A stretch of DNA of 54,445 bases from Thermosynechococcus sp. M98_K2018_005 (GCF_015295825.1 NZ_DVEH01000039.1:1-54445), one strand, 5' to 3'; positions 21,268 through 29,884 are shown, counted from the stretch's first letter. The notes: a model not told the origin generated them from the letters alone. Numbers and translations are program-made.

Positions 21268-21690
21268 ATGGGTCGCACTAAGTATTTGTTGGGGTTTGAT
21301 CCAGGTCGGGACAAGTGTGGTTTAGCCCTTGCCCTTGGTCAAGAAGTGGTGCGCTATGAAGTGGTGGCCAGCGATCGCGCGATCGCCCGTGTCCAGGAGT
21401 GGCATCAAGCCTACCCATTTGAACAGGTGATTATGGGCAATCAAACCACCTCTCGCCAGTGGCAGCAGCAACTCCAAGCGGCTTTGGCTGTAGAAATTAT
21501 TCCAGTGGATGAGCGCAATAGCACCCTAGACGCCCGCGATCGCTATTGGCAGCTCTTTCCGCCCCAAGGTTGGCAGCGGCTGATTCCCAAGGGGTTGCGT
21601 CTGCCCCCTCGACCCATTGATGACATTGTCGCCCTTGTCCTGTTGGAACGCTACTGTGGTTATCCCCTGCTGCTCAGTCAGAGGCAATAA
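21268..21690 (+). CDS. RuvX/YqgF-like RNase H-fold nuclease
   Basis: A 140-residue protein with the RuvC/RNase H-like layout of YqgF (RuvX), the nuclease for 16S rRNA 5'-end maturation. The first catalytic aspartate is in LLGFDPGRDKCGLALA, the second acidic position in PVDERNSTLDARDRYW, and the third in RPIDDIVALVLLE. In classical YqgF the middle motif reads DERLTT/S followed by A; here the NSTLDAR version matches a cyanobacterial subgroup, so it could be a divergent paralogue rather than the only YqgF of the cell. Two HIP1 octamers abut within the gene (21371-21386). It precedes the RNase II/R gene by 38 bases, a pairing that fits RNA processing. Confidence 0.75.
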   Translation: MGRTKYLLGFDPGRDKCGLALALGQEVVRYEVVASDRAIARVQEWHQAYPFEQVIMGNQTTSRQWQQQLQAALAVEIIPVDERNSTLDARDRYWQLFPPQGWQRLIPKGLRLPPRPIDDIVALVLLERYCGYPLLLSQRQ

Positions 21691-21728
21691 ACTTTATAAT
21701 TATCAGGCTATGGTACAGTACGGCAGCC

Positions 21729-23759
21729 GTGGAGAAAGGCACCCTCATTGAATTTCGGGTCAATAACCAGCGTCGCTTGGCGGTGATCGATCGCCCCGAA
21801 GGTAAAAAGCATTGGATTGCCATTGATCAGCATTTGCAAGCCCACACCATTCATCCGCGCCAATTGACCTTTACGGTGCCGGAGGAGCGGTTTCGTCCCC
21901 AAGAGATTCCCACATTTTGGCAGCAGGTGCAGCCGCTCTTGGATGCCGACAGTTTAGAAGTGGCTTGGGAAATTATCCGCGAGGAAAACCGCGCCATTAC
22001 GCCAGCGGATCTAGCGGAGCTGCTTTTTTCGGAGCGATCGGCGGTGGCCTGCTATGCTGCCTACTATCTCCTTAGTGAGGATCGCTTCTATTTCAAGCTC
22101 AAGGGAGAAACCTACGAGCCTCGACCGGCTGCCCAAGTGGCAGAACTGAAACATCAAAGCGAGCGGGAAGCTCAACGCTTGGCGGAGGAAGTCAACTTCC
22201 GTGAACATTTGACCCAAGCCCTGAAGGGGGAAACGGTGACGTGGTCCGCCAGCGATCGCAAGCGCCTTGAGCAGTTAGAACGTTATGCTATAGCCATTGA
22301 ACCCAGTGGCCAACACCAAGCAGCCATTGACCTTCTCAGTGAATTGAAGCGTCCCACCCAACCCTTGGGCGCCTTCCAACTGTTGGTGGATCTCGGCCTC
22401 TGGTCAGAGCACGAAAATCTGTTCCTGCGCCGTAGTCAAATTGACGTTGAATTCTCTGCCAAGGTACTTGCTGTGGCCCATGAACGCCTCACCTCACCCC
22501 CCACAGATATTGACGCTCCCCTGCGCCGCGATCTCACCCATCTCAAGGTCTATACCATTGACGACGAAAGTACCCAAGAAATTGACGATGGCCTCAGCCT
22601 CGAAGTCGTGGGCGATCGCCAAAAGCTGTGGATTCACATTGCCGATCCCACCCGCTGGGTGATGGTCGATGATGTCTTGGATCAGGAGGCTCGCCGCCGC
22701 GCCACAACGGTCTATCTACCGACGGGGATGATTCCCATGTTTCCCACGGAGTTGGCCACAGGGCCGATGAGTTTGGTGGCGGGACAAACCTGCTGTGCGC
22801 TGAGTTTTGGCATTCTTTTAGCCGACAACGGCGAAGTGCGGGAGTACGAAATTTGCCCCAGTTGGATTCGCCCCACCTATCGCCTTAGCTATGACGATGT
22901 GGACATGATTTTGGAGCAGGGGGTAACCGGCGAAGCCGATCTGCTGGCGATCGCCCAATGGGGACAGCGGCGTAGTGAGTGGCGACAACAACGGGGAGCG
23001 ATTCGCATTAATATTCCTGAACCGAACATTAAAGTGGCTGGTGAAGAGGTGGAAATCTCGCCCCTCCATGACTCCCCCGCCCGCCAACTGGTGGCAGAAA
23101 TGATGATTCTTGCTGGTGAAGTAGCCGCCCATTTTGGGGCCCGTGAGGGCATCCCGCTGCCCTTTCGCAGTCAATCACCGCCAGAACTGCCCTCAGAGGA
23201 GGAATTGCTACAACTGCCCGCTGGAATGGTGCGCGACTGTGCCATTCGTCGCTGTATGCCCCGCAGTGAAATGAGTACCCAACCCAATCCCCATGCCAGC
23301 CTGGGCCTTGATGCCTACTGCCAAGTGACTTCCCCCATTCGTCGCTACACGGATTTGCTGGCGCACCGTCAGATTAAAGCCCACCTGCGCGGGGAACCCC
23401 CCCCCCTAACACCCGAGCAACTGAATGAAATTTTATTGGGGTTGGTGTCTTCAGTTCAGGAGGCCTCTCTTGTGGAGCGGCAGACCAACCGCTATTGGTG
23501 CTTGGAGTACCTGCGGCGGCATCGCGAAGAGGCGTGGCGGGGCATCTTACTGCGTTGGTTGCGTCCTGAAGAGGGGCTGGGGCTGGTTCTACTGGAGGAT
23601 TTGGGGGTAGAACTGGCAATGCGCTTTCAACGGCAGGCTAATTTAGGAGAGTGTGTGCTGGTGCGGGTGAGTCGTGTTGATCCCCGCAGTGATCAAATTT
23701 GGCTGGAGGAAGTCCCCGCCGAGGCACCGATGCCCACAGAAACCGTTGCATTATCCTGA
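21729..23759 (+). CDS. Exoribonuclease of the RNase II/R family
   Basis: A 676-residue 3'-to-5' exoribonuclease. The RNB catalytic block TIDDESTQEIDDGLSLE carries the magnesium-binding aspartates, and the conserved ASLGLDAYCQVTSPIRRYTD and RQTNRYWCLEYL segments follow. An N-terminal domain of about 230 residues precedes RNB and the last 70 residues resemble a shortened S1-type domain. The length is near RNase II and shorter than E. coli RNase R; cyanobacterial genomes commonly have one such gene of each type, so I do not choose between rnb and rnr. The start is GTG at 21729; the ATG at 21710 is out of frame. Located just downstream of a YqgF-like nuclease. Confidence 0.9.
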   Translation: MEKGTLIEFRVNNQRRLAVIDRPEGKKHWIAIDQHLQAHTIHPRQLTFTVPEERFRPQEIPTFWQQVQPLLDADSLEVAWEIIREENRAITPADLAELLFSERSAVACYAAYYLLSEDRFYFKLKGETYEPRPAAQVAELKHQSEREAQRLAEEVNFREHLTQALKGETVTWSASDRKRLEQLERYAIAIEPSGQHQAAIDLLSELKRPTQPLGAFQLLVDLGLWSEHENLFLRRSQIDVEFSAKVLAVAHERLTSPPTDIDAPLRRDLTHLKVYTIDDESTQEIDDGLSLEVVGDRQKLWIHIADPTRWVMVDDVLDQEARRRATTVYLPTGMIPMFPTELATGPMSLVAGQTCCALSFGILLADNGEVREYEICPSWIRPTYRLSYDDVDMILEQGVTGEADLLAIAQWGQRRSEWRQQRGAIRINIPEPNIKVAGEEVEISPLHDSPARQLVAEMMILAGEVAAHFGAREGIPLPFRSQSPPELPSEEELLQLPAGMVRDCAIRRCMPRSEMSTQPNPHASLGLDAYCQVTSPIRRYTDLLAHRQIKAHLRGEPPPLTPEQLNEILLGLVSSVQEASLVERQTNRYWCLEYLRRHREEAWRGILLRWLRPEEGLGLVLLEDLGVELAMRFQRQANLGECVLVRVSRVDPRSDQIWLEEVPAEAPMPTETVALS

Positions 23760-23763
23760 AAGC

Positions 23764-24156
23764 ATGAAAAAATGGCAGTGTATGCAGGGGTGTGGTGCCT
23801 GCTGTTACCTTGAGTTGAGCGATCGCTCAGAGGTGCCCACCATTCTCAATGTGGAGGAATTTGCCCTCTACCAATCCCTCATTGGCGCTGATGGCTGGTG
23901 TATTCACTTTGACCCCCTCAGCCGCCGCTGTCGTATTTATGAGAATCGCCCCCGCTTTTGCCGCGTCACCCCAGAGGTGTTTGAGGACTTGTACGGCGTC
24001 ACGTCCGAGGAACTAGATGAATTTGCCATTCAGTGTTGCTGTGAACACATTAGCGATCGCTATGGTGAGCGGAGTTTCGAACTGCTGCGCTATGAATATC
24101 TGGTGGAGCATAGCGTAGATGCCCCCCAAAAGGATAGCCAATCTGTTCATTGGTGA
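23764..24156 (+). CDS. YkgJ-family cysteine-cluster protein
   Basis: A 130-residue member of the YkgJ (CxxCxxCC zinc/iron chelatase) family. Cysteines cluster at the N-terminus (MQGCGACCYLE), in CRIYENRPRFCR and near the end (FAIQCCCEHI), consistent with metal or iron-sulfur binding (inference). I chose the ATG at 23764, 4 bases after the RNase stop, because the upstream in-frame sequence is the RNase reading frame shifted. The product probably starts with MKKW. Function in the family is not established. Likely co-transcribed with the RNase gene. Confidence 0.8.
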   Translation: MKKWQCMQGCGACCYLELSDRSEVPTILNVEEFALYQSLIGADGWCIHFDPLSRRCRIYENRPRFCRVTPEVFEDLYGVTSEELDEFAIQCCCEHISDRYGERSFELLRYEYLVEHSVDAPQKDSQSVHW

Positions 24157-24198
24157 GCCGACTTCTATAATGACAACAGTTGTCTTCAGACAGAGCCA

Positions 24199-24552
24199 AT
24201 GAGTGAACAGCGAATGCGGGTGAACTTGGTCGAAGGCTCGGTGAGTTTTTGCTTTTCTCCAGAAGCTGCAAAGACCCTACGGCAAGAGATTCAAGCCCTA
24301 ATGGAACGGATGCGGGCGATCGCCCATGCCAAGGCTAGTGGTACCCCCCTACCTCCCCAAGCCACCATGGAATATCAGCACGTGGGCGAAGTCTTTCTCG
24401 AAGTCTTTTGTAATCCCAATATTTGGCCAAATCCCTACGCCGCTAAAGTTCTCTTGACAGTGCGCGATGACCGTATTCGCTTAACCACTGAAGCAGAGCT
24501 AAAGCACTTGGTGGAAGACCTCAACCAGTTTCTCGAAAGTGCTATCCCCTAG
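24199..24552 (+). CDS. Conserved hypothetical protein
   Basis: A 117-residue soluble protein that I do not recognise by name. The sequence begins MSEQRMRVNLVEGSVSF and has an amphipathic helix (AKTLRQEIQALMERMRAI) followed by a beta-rich part and a final helix. No cysteines beyond two, no membrane segment. It is flanked by the YkgJ-type gene and an ABC exporter on the same strand, with gaps of about 40 and 27 bases. The stop codon lies in a CCCCTAGGGG palindrome at 24547-24556. Function unknown. Confidence 0.7.
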   Translation: MSEQRMRVNLVEGSVSFCFSPEAAKTLRQEIQALMERMRAIAHAKASGTPLPPQATMEYQHVGEVFLEVFCNPNIWPNPYAAKVLLTVRDDRIRLTTEAELKHLVEDLNQFLESAIP

Positions 24553-24579
24553 GGGGGCAATATCTGTTAGGTTGAGGAT

Positions 24580-26349
24580 ATGGTGACTCTTCCTAAAGCG
24601 AACCGCTCTGGCCGTTTTCGTCGTCTGCTGGCCTATCTGCGTCCTCACCAAACAAAAATTTGGGGAGGCATTGCAGCGCTTTTCATTGTCAACCTCCTAG
24701 GAACTTATTTGCCGCTGCTGATTGGCACTGCCGTTGATGAATTGCAGGCTAAGTTTGACTTTCAGCGAGTGGTGTTCTATGCCCTGCTGTTGATTGGCTT
24801 GGCCTCCCTAATGTGGCTGATTCGCATGGCCTCGCGCCTGTGGATCTTTGGCGCCGGGCGGTTGGTGGAATTTGACCTCAAGCAACGGCTCTTTGAACAT
24901 CTCCTGCGTTTAGAACCCAGTTACTTTGCGGAGAATACCCCTGGAGACCTGATTAGCCGTGCCACCAGCGATGTGGATAATATTCGGCGGCTAGTGGGCT
25001 TTGCCCTTTTGAGTGCGGCGAACACCGTGTTTGCCTACGGTATGACGCTGCCCGTGATGCTGGCAATTCATCCGGGGTTGAGCTTGGGGGCGATCGCCGT
25101 CTATCCAGCCGTTCTTTTTATTGTTCAAACCTTTAGCGACCGCCTGCGCGCAGAGCAACTCGATGTGCAACAAAGCCTCTCGGAACTTAGCGATCTCATT
25201 CAAGAGGACATGAGTGGCATCGCCCTAATCAAAATCTATGGCCAAGAAGCCAATGAACAACGCCAATTTGACCAGTTAAATCAAGACTTACTCCGCAATA
25301 ACTTGGTACTGGCCAAAACCCGCAACATTCTCTTCCCCCTCTTGGGGGGGATGGTCAGCTTTAGTTTGCTGATTTTGTTGTGGTTTGGCAGCCGCATGAT
25401 TGCAGCCAATACGATTCAGGTGGGGGATTTTATTGCCCTGCTGCTGTACATTGAGCGGTTGATTTTCCCGACGGCATTATTGGGATTTACGATTACCACC
25501 TACCAACGGGGTGAAGTGAGCATTGACCGTATTGAAGCGATTTTCAGTGTCGAACCGCGCATTGCCGATGCCCCGGATGCCCTTGCCCTCTCCCGCGATC
25601 GCGTTCAGGGACACCTGCGTTGTCAGGACTTGACCTTTACCTACCCCAATTGCAGCACCCCTGCCCTCAATCACCTTAGTTTTGAAATTCAAGCGGGGGA
25701 AATGGTGGCGATCGTCGGCCCCATTGGCTGTGGCAAATCCACCTTGGCCAATGCCCTGCTTCGACTATTGGAGATTGCCCCTAATCAGATTTTCCTTGAT
25801 GGCATTGACATTACGCGGCTGTGCCTTGCCGATCTGCGGGGGGCGATCGCCTACGTCCCCCAAGAAAGCTTTCTCTTTAGCACCACGATTAAAAACAACA
25901 TTCGCTACGGCGAACCCGATGCCACAGAGCTAAAGGTGATTGCTGCCGCCAGCCAAGCCCAAATTCACAAGGAAATTCTCAACTTTCCCAAGCAGTACGA
26001 CACCCTTGTGGGTGAGCGGGGCATTACCCTCTCTGGGGGACAGCGACAACGAACGGCCCTAGCCCGTGCCCTACTGGTAGATGCGCCGATTTTAGTCCTC
26101 GATGATGCCCTAGCCAGCGTTGATAACCAAACCGCTAGCCAAATTTTGCAAGCGCTGCGGCAGCAACAGCACACACGCACAGTGCTCTTTATTTCCCATC
26201 AATTGTCGGCAGCGGCAACCTGCGATCGCATTCTGGTGATGGATAAAGGGCGCATTGTTCAACAGGGTACCCACAACGAACTAGTGGCAACCGAGGGACT
26301 GTATCAATCCCTTTGGGAGCAGTATCAACTGGAAAGCTCCCTCGGATAG
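24580..26349 (+). CDS. ABC exporter half-transporter with degenerate catalytic site
   Basis: A 589-residue transporter with an N-terminal six-helix ABC exporter domain (about 20-300) and a C-terminal nucleotide-binding domain. Walker A is GPIGCGKST near residue 380, the signature is LSGGQRQR, and the switch histidine is in FISHQLSA. Walker B reads ILVLDDALASVD, so the usual catalytic glutamate after the Walker B aspartate is aspartate. This LDD version is seen in MdlA/YheI-type subunits of heterodimeric exporters, whose degenerate site is supported by a partner. No partner gene is adjacent, so it may pair with a distant half-transporter or be a homodimer with altered turnover. Start ATG preceded by GAGG. 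Cargo unknown. Confidence 0.88.
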   Translation: MVTLPKANRSGRFRRLLAYLRPHQTKIWGGIAALFIVNLLGTYLPLLIGTAVDELQAKFDFQRVVFYALLLIGLASLMWLIRMASRLWIFGAGRLVEFDLKQRLFEHLLRLEPSYFAENTPGDLISRATSDVDNIRRLVGFALLSAANTVFAYGMTLPVMLAIHPGLSLGAIAVYPAVLFIVQTFSDRLRAEQLDVQQSLSELSDLIQEDMSGIALIKIYGQEANEQRQFDQLNQDLLRNNLVLAKTRNILFPLLGGMVSFSLLILLWFGSRMIAANTIQVGDFIALLLYIERLIFPTALLGFTITTYQRGEVSIDRIEAIFSVEPRIADAPDALALSRDRVQGHLRCQDLTFTYPNCSTPALNHLSFEIQAGEMVAIVGPIGCGKSTLANALLRLLEIAPNQIFLDGIDITRLCLADLRGAIAYVPQESFLFSTTIKNNIRYGEPDATELKVIAAASQAQIHKEILNFPKQYDTLVGERGITLSGGQRQRTALARALLVDAPILVLDDALASVDNQTASQILQALRQQQHTRTVLFISHQLSAAATCDRILVMDKGRIVQQGTHNELVATEGLYQSLWEQYQLESSLG

Positions 26350-26373
26350 GGGAGTTGCTGACTGCATCTCGTG

Positions 26374-26394
26374 CAAAATAAAGGGGCAGCCCCT
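26374..26394 (-). terminator. Rho-independent terminator of the small lipoprotein gene
   Basis: On the minus strand AGGGGCTGCCCCT (26394-26382) forms a short GC-rich hairpin followed by TTATTTTG. It lies about 50 bases after the stop of the lipoprotein gene, in the only non-overlapping convergent gap of the window. Confidence 0.55.
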
Positions 26395-26445
26395 ACGGCT
26401 ACCCCCAGTTGGTGTTGTCAATATGCTACTAGGGATGAGAGGGAA

Positions 26446-26589
26446 CTACTGCCCTGGGGTTTGCGGACTTGGAGATGGCGTGGGTGTTTGGTTATCGGTC
26501 GTGCCACCGCCACCCCCACAGGCAACCAGTGTCGCAGAAAAACCAACTAAAATTAAGCCTAAGGCGGCAAGTTTGTAAAGAGATTTCAT
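26446..26589 (-). CDS. Small lipoprotein
   Basis: A 47-residue protein with a complete lipoprotein signal: MKSLYK, a hydrophobic core (LAALGLILVGFSATL) and a lipobox LVAC, with lipidation expected at Cys24. The mature part is only about 24 residues: a run of five glycines and then a Thr/Pro/Ser-rich tail ending in PGQ. The start at 26589 is preceded by GAGGAG, a strong ribosome-binding site; a longer in-frame reading to 26817 has no such support and lacks conserved features. It is flanked by plus-strand genes and has its own terminator. Role unknown; it resembles the short glycine/proline-tailed lipoproteins found in many bacteria. Confidence 0.7.
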   Translation of the reverse strand: MKSLYKLAALGLILVGFSATLVACGGGGGTTDNQTPTPSPSPQTPGQ

Positions 26590-26743
26590 AGAACTCCTCA
26601 CGGCAGATAATAAAAAATAGGTAAGGATTAAACAGTTCTTTTCTATCAAGTTTGCTGCGGGATTGGCAACTACCGGGCAACCGTCTGCCATAGAGATTTC
26701 CCTCAAAAGTGCCACCACATCCTGGAAAGCAACTATAGCCCCT

Positions 26744-27493
26744 ATGACGACTGAGCGATTACAAAAAGTCCTTGCCCATTGGGGAGTGGCCTCGCGACGC
26801 CATGCGGAAATACTCATTCGCAGCGGTCAGGTCTTTGTGAATGGTCAGCGGGCACAACTGGGGGACAAAGTCGACCCAAGGCGCGATCGCATTGAATACA
26901 GAGGACAATCCCTGAACCCACCCCGCCCACCCCATCGGCTCTATCTGCTCCTCCATAAACCCAGGGGGGTTGTCTGTACCTGTCACGATCCCCAAGGTCG
27001 AACCACGGTTCTGGATCTATTGCCGCCGCTGTATCAGGGCGTGGGGGGGCTACATCCTGTGGGTCGTTTAGATGCCGACTCCAGTGGTGCGCTGCTGCTT
27101 ACCAATGATGGGGCTTTCACCTACTATCTCAGTCACCCCCGCCATCACATCCCCAAAACCTACCGCGTTTGGGTGCAGGGACAGCCGCCAGAAAAGGTGT
27201 TACAAAGATGGCGACAAGGGGTTCCCTTGGACGGGGTAATGACGTTACCGGCAGCGGTTCAGCTCCTGCGCAGTGAGGGCGATCGCTCCCTCTTAGAAAT
27301 CATCCTGCACGAAGGCCGCAACCGCCAGATTCGCCGTGTGGCCGATCAGCTTGGTTATCCTGTTGTTGCCCTGCAACGGATCGCGATCGGTCCGGTTCAC
27401 CTCGGCAATCTTCGCCCCAGAGCCGTTCGCCCCCTCAGCCGCCGTGAATTGGCCGCCCTTGCTTATCCAGCCAACCGCGAAGACTCAGCCTGA
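26744..27493 (+). CDS. rluB: RNA pseudouridine synthase, RsuA/RluB family
   Basis: A 249-residue enzyme. An N-terminal S4 RNA-binding domain (ERLQKVLAHWGVASRRHAE, then GQVFVNGQ) is followed by the catalytic domain with GRLDADSSGALLLTND and the final LHEGRNRQIRRVADQLGYPV block. It converts a uridine in ribosomal RNA to pseudouridine; RluB (23S U2605) is the most likely type, RsuA (16S) an alternative. The ATG at 26744 is the first that starts with the S4 domain; the longer frame to 26663 lacks conservation. The 3' end overlaps the convergent P-type ATPase gene by 31 bases. Confidence 0.85.
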   Translation: MTTERLQKVLAHWGVASRRHAEILIRSGQVFVNGQRAQLGDKVDPRRDRIEYRGQSLNPPRPPHRLYLLLHKPRGVVCTCHDPQGRTTVLDLLPPLYQGVGGLHPVGRLDADSSGALLLTNDGAFTYYLSHPRHHIPKTYRVWVQGQPPEKVLQRWRQGVPLDGVMTLPAAVQLLRSEGDRSLLEIILHEGRNRQIRRVADQLGYPVVALQRIAIGPVHLGNLRPRAVRPLSRRELAALAYPANREDSA

Positions 27494-29799
27494 GCACCAG
27501 TGGCTTTCGGCGGAATATGCTGCACCGGATGATCGGGGTGGGTGGCTTCCCATTCGGCGAGAAATTCCTGCGTGTCTTTGACGGGCGGTAAGGGCAAGGA
27601 GCCACCGGGACCTACTAAGGGACGCAACCCATTCAACTCCGCTAGGATAGCTGTGCCGTTGTTAATGACCACCGCCAAAATCGGGTCAAGGGCAAAGAAC
27701 ACCCCCGACAGCAGAGCACCGATATTGGGAATAGCAACGATTGCTGTATTTTGCCAGACAATCTCCATTGCCTGCTTGGCAATGCGAATGGCAAGGGTCA
27801 GTCCCCGCAGATCATCCTCCATCAGCACCACATCTGCGGTTTCACGGGCAATATCCGTTGCCCCTGCAAAGGAAATAGAGACATCGGCATAGGCAAGAGC
27901 GGCGGAGTCATTGATGCCATCCCCACAAAAAGCCACCACTTTACCGCTGTCATGGAGGGCACGCACCACCTCCACTTTCTTTTCCGGAAAGGCTTCGGCG
28001 TAGATATTGTTGGGAGCAATCCCTAAGTCTTTGGCCACCGCACGGGCAACGCGGCCAATGTCACCCGTCAGCATATGGGGAGTAATGCCCGCCCCCTTGA
28101 GTTCACGGATGACTTCGGGACTTTCATTGCGGATCGGGTCGCTGTAGAGAATCACCCCAATCAAACGCCCATCCCCGGCCACATAGACAATCGAAGCCCG
28201 CCCAGAATCGAGATCGGGGAAGCGTTCATTGAGATCAACTAGGCAAATGTTTTCCTGCTCCATCATGCGGCGGCTGCCCACTCGCAGATCCACACCCCGC
28301 ACTTTTGTGGCCACACCGAGGCCAACGCGGTATTCCCAGTCTTCACAGTCAAAGAGGGGCTGATGGGTTGCGCGGGCATGGCGGACAATGGCTTCAGCCA
28401 CAGGGTGAGTGAGTCCCTGCTCAGCACTGGCGGCCATACTGAGGATGTCATCGGCGCTGAAGCGTCGATCCATGACTTTAATATCCGTCACGCCAGCATG
28501 GCCTTGGGTGAGGGTGCCTGTTTTATCAAAAACAATCGTGTCAATTTGCGCCAGTTTTTCAACCGCCCGGCCACTGCGAATGAGAACGCCATGTTGGGCC
28601 GCATAGGTGAGGGCCGACAAAATCGTGGTGGGTACTGAGACCCGAATCCCCGTACCGAGGTCAAGGGTCAGCAGGGCGATCGCCCGATTCAAATCCCCAG
28701 AAAGCAAACCCACTCCTGCCCCAATGGCCAAGGTAGGCACCACCATCTGGTTAGCGACAGCAGCCGCATAGTTTTCAATGCGAGTGTCATGCACCGGTGC
28801 CGACTGCATTAAACCGACAATCACGCCCGCACGGGTATTGTGACCCACCCGCTCCGCTAAGATCACCAACTGACCATCCACCAGTAGGGTCGAAGCAAAA
28901 ACCTCCATCCCCTCAGTGCGCGTTACCGGTACGGACTCGCCCGTGAGTTTGCACTGATCAATCAGGCCTGTGCCCCGCAAAATAATGCCATCAACGGGAA
29001 TTTGATCCCCCGGATAGACGACCACGCGATCGCCCTCCACGAGATCCTTGACTGCCACCTCCACCTCAAAGCCATCCCGTTCCACAAAGGCGGTTTTGCC
29101 CAGACAGTCGAGCAAATCAAGGTTCGCCCGCTCCGATCCCCGTGCCGTGAGGTCGCGGATCACTTCCCCCCCCTCAATCAAACCCAGCATAAAGGAGGGA
29201 GCAAAATAGTGTCCTTGCATAGTGTGGAGGGAAATTGCCAACCCATCGAGGAAGTCAATCGTTAACTGTTTTTCCTCCTGAATCGCTTCCCATGCTCGCT
29301 GAAACACCGGCATTGCCCCGGCAATCACCACACTGGCAATCACATAGCCGGGAATCGGTACCCCCATCAGGGAGGCCACACTCAACCCCAAACCCAGCGC
29401 CGGTAAGCCCAAGCGTTCCCAATAGTTAATTTCGTGAGCTTCAGTCGCAGGGGTGGCCCTCTCAGTACTGAGGGCGGGAAGGTCTGGATTGGCCGCCACT
29501 TGAATCGACTCAAAAATTTGCCCCTGAATCGTTGCTAGGGCTTCCCCAAAAAGCTTGGGGTTATATTCCACCACAAGGGAGCGGGCAGGGGGGTTAATGC
29601 GTGCGGTTGTCACTGCGGGTAAACTGCCAACAATGTAGAGCAGCCGTGCCCCATATTCTGCATCAAAGCCCAACCGCGGAATGCGAATCCGAAAGCGACC
29701 CCTAATCCAATGCACAACCTGATAGTGAACGGCCTCGGTAGTGATAGGGCGGGCAGGTATCTCAGACTGCGGGGAACAACTTCGGGCAATAGTGGTCAT
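27463..29799 (-). CDS. P1B-like P-type ATPase without a CPx motif
   Basis: A 778-residue P-type ATPase. Phosphorylation site DKTGTLTQG with Asp425, actuator TGES at 286-289, P1B-specific HP dipeptide in GLTHPVAEAIVRHA, and hinge GDGINDSAALAYADVS are all present. The N-terminal soluble domain (HWIRGRFRIRIPRLGF) resembles the HMA-like fold lacking CxxC. In the membrane segment where heavy-metal pumps have CPC or SPC, this protein has LDLGTGIRVSVPTT (380-392), so the ion specificity cannot be predicted from the usual motif. Proteins of this subgroup are widespread but poorly characterised. The gene is divergent from eno, with a stem-loop in its leader, and its 3' end overlaps rluB by 31 bases. 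Confidence 0.85.
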   Translation of the reverse strand: MTTIARSCSPQSEIPARPITTEAVHYQVVHWIRGRFRIRIPRLGFDAEYGARLLYIVGSLPAVTTARINPPARSLVVEYNPKLFGEALATIQGQIFESIQVAANPDLPALSTERATPATEAHEINYWERLGLPALGLGLSVASLMGVPIPGYVIASVVIAGAMPVFQRAWEAIQEEKQLTIDFLDGLAISLHTMQGHYFAPSFMLGLIEGGEVIRDLTARGSERANLDLLDCLGKTAFVERDGFEVEVAVKDLVEGDRVVVYPGDQIPVDGIILRGTGLIDQCKLTGESVPVTRTEGMEVFASTLLVDGQLVILAERVGHNTRAGVIVGLMQSAPVHDTRIENYAAAVANQMVVPTLAIGAGVGLLSGDLNRAIALLTLDLGTGIRVSVPTTILSALTYAAQHGVLIRSGRAVEKLAQIDTIVFDKTGTLTQGHAGVTDIKVMDRRFSADDILSMAASAEQGLTHPVAEAIVRHARATHQPLFDCEDWEYRVGLGVATKVRGVDLRVGSRRMMEQENICLVDLNERFPDLDSGRASIVYVAGDGRLIGVILYSDPIRNESPEVIRELKGAGITPHMLTGDIGRVARAVAKDLGIAPNNIYAEAFPEKKVEVVRALHDSGKVVAFCGDGINDSAALAYADVSISFAGATDIARETADVVLMEDDLRGLTLAIRIAKQAMEIVWQNTAIVAIPNIGALLSGVFFALDPILAVVINNGTAILAELNGLRPLVGPGGSLPLPPVKDTQEFLAEWEATHPDHPVQHIPPKATGAQAESSRLAG

Positions 29800-29841
29800 G
29801 ATGGATTCCTACGAATGGTCGGGCAAGTGAAGCTGACTAAA

Positions 29842-29884
29842 GGTCTAAGTAATCATTCCCCCCAAATTGTGGATGATATAGACC
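29842..29884. promoter_or_regulatory. Interrupted inverted repeat in the P-type ATPase leader
   Basis: GGTCTA (29842-29847) pairs with TAGACC (29879-29884) and an inner ATCAT (29852-29856) with ATGAT (29873-29877), with CC/GG adding pairs around the loop. It lies 43-85 bases before the ATPase start, in the divergent ATPase-eno gap. It could be an operator or a leader hairpin; a metal-responsive repressor site is only a guess. Confidence 0.45.

Noticed and set aside
26590-26817. Longer form of the small lipoprotein starting at 26817
   Set aside because: It would place 76 residues before a perfect signal peptide and ribosome-binding site; the short form is far more likely.
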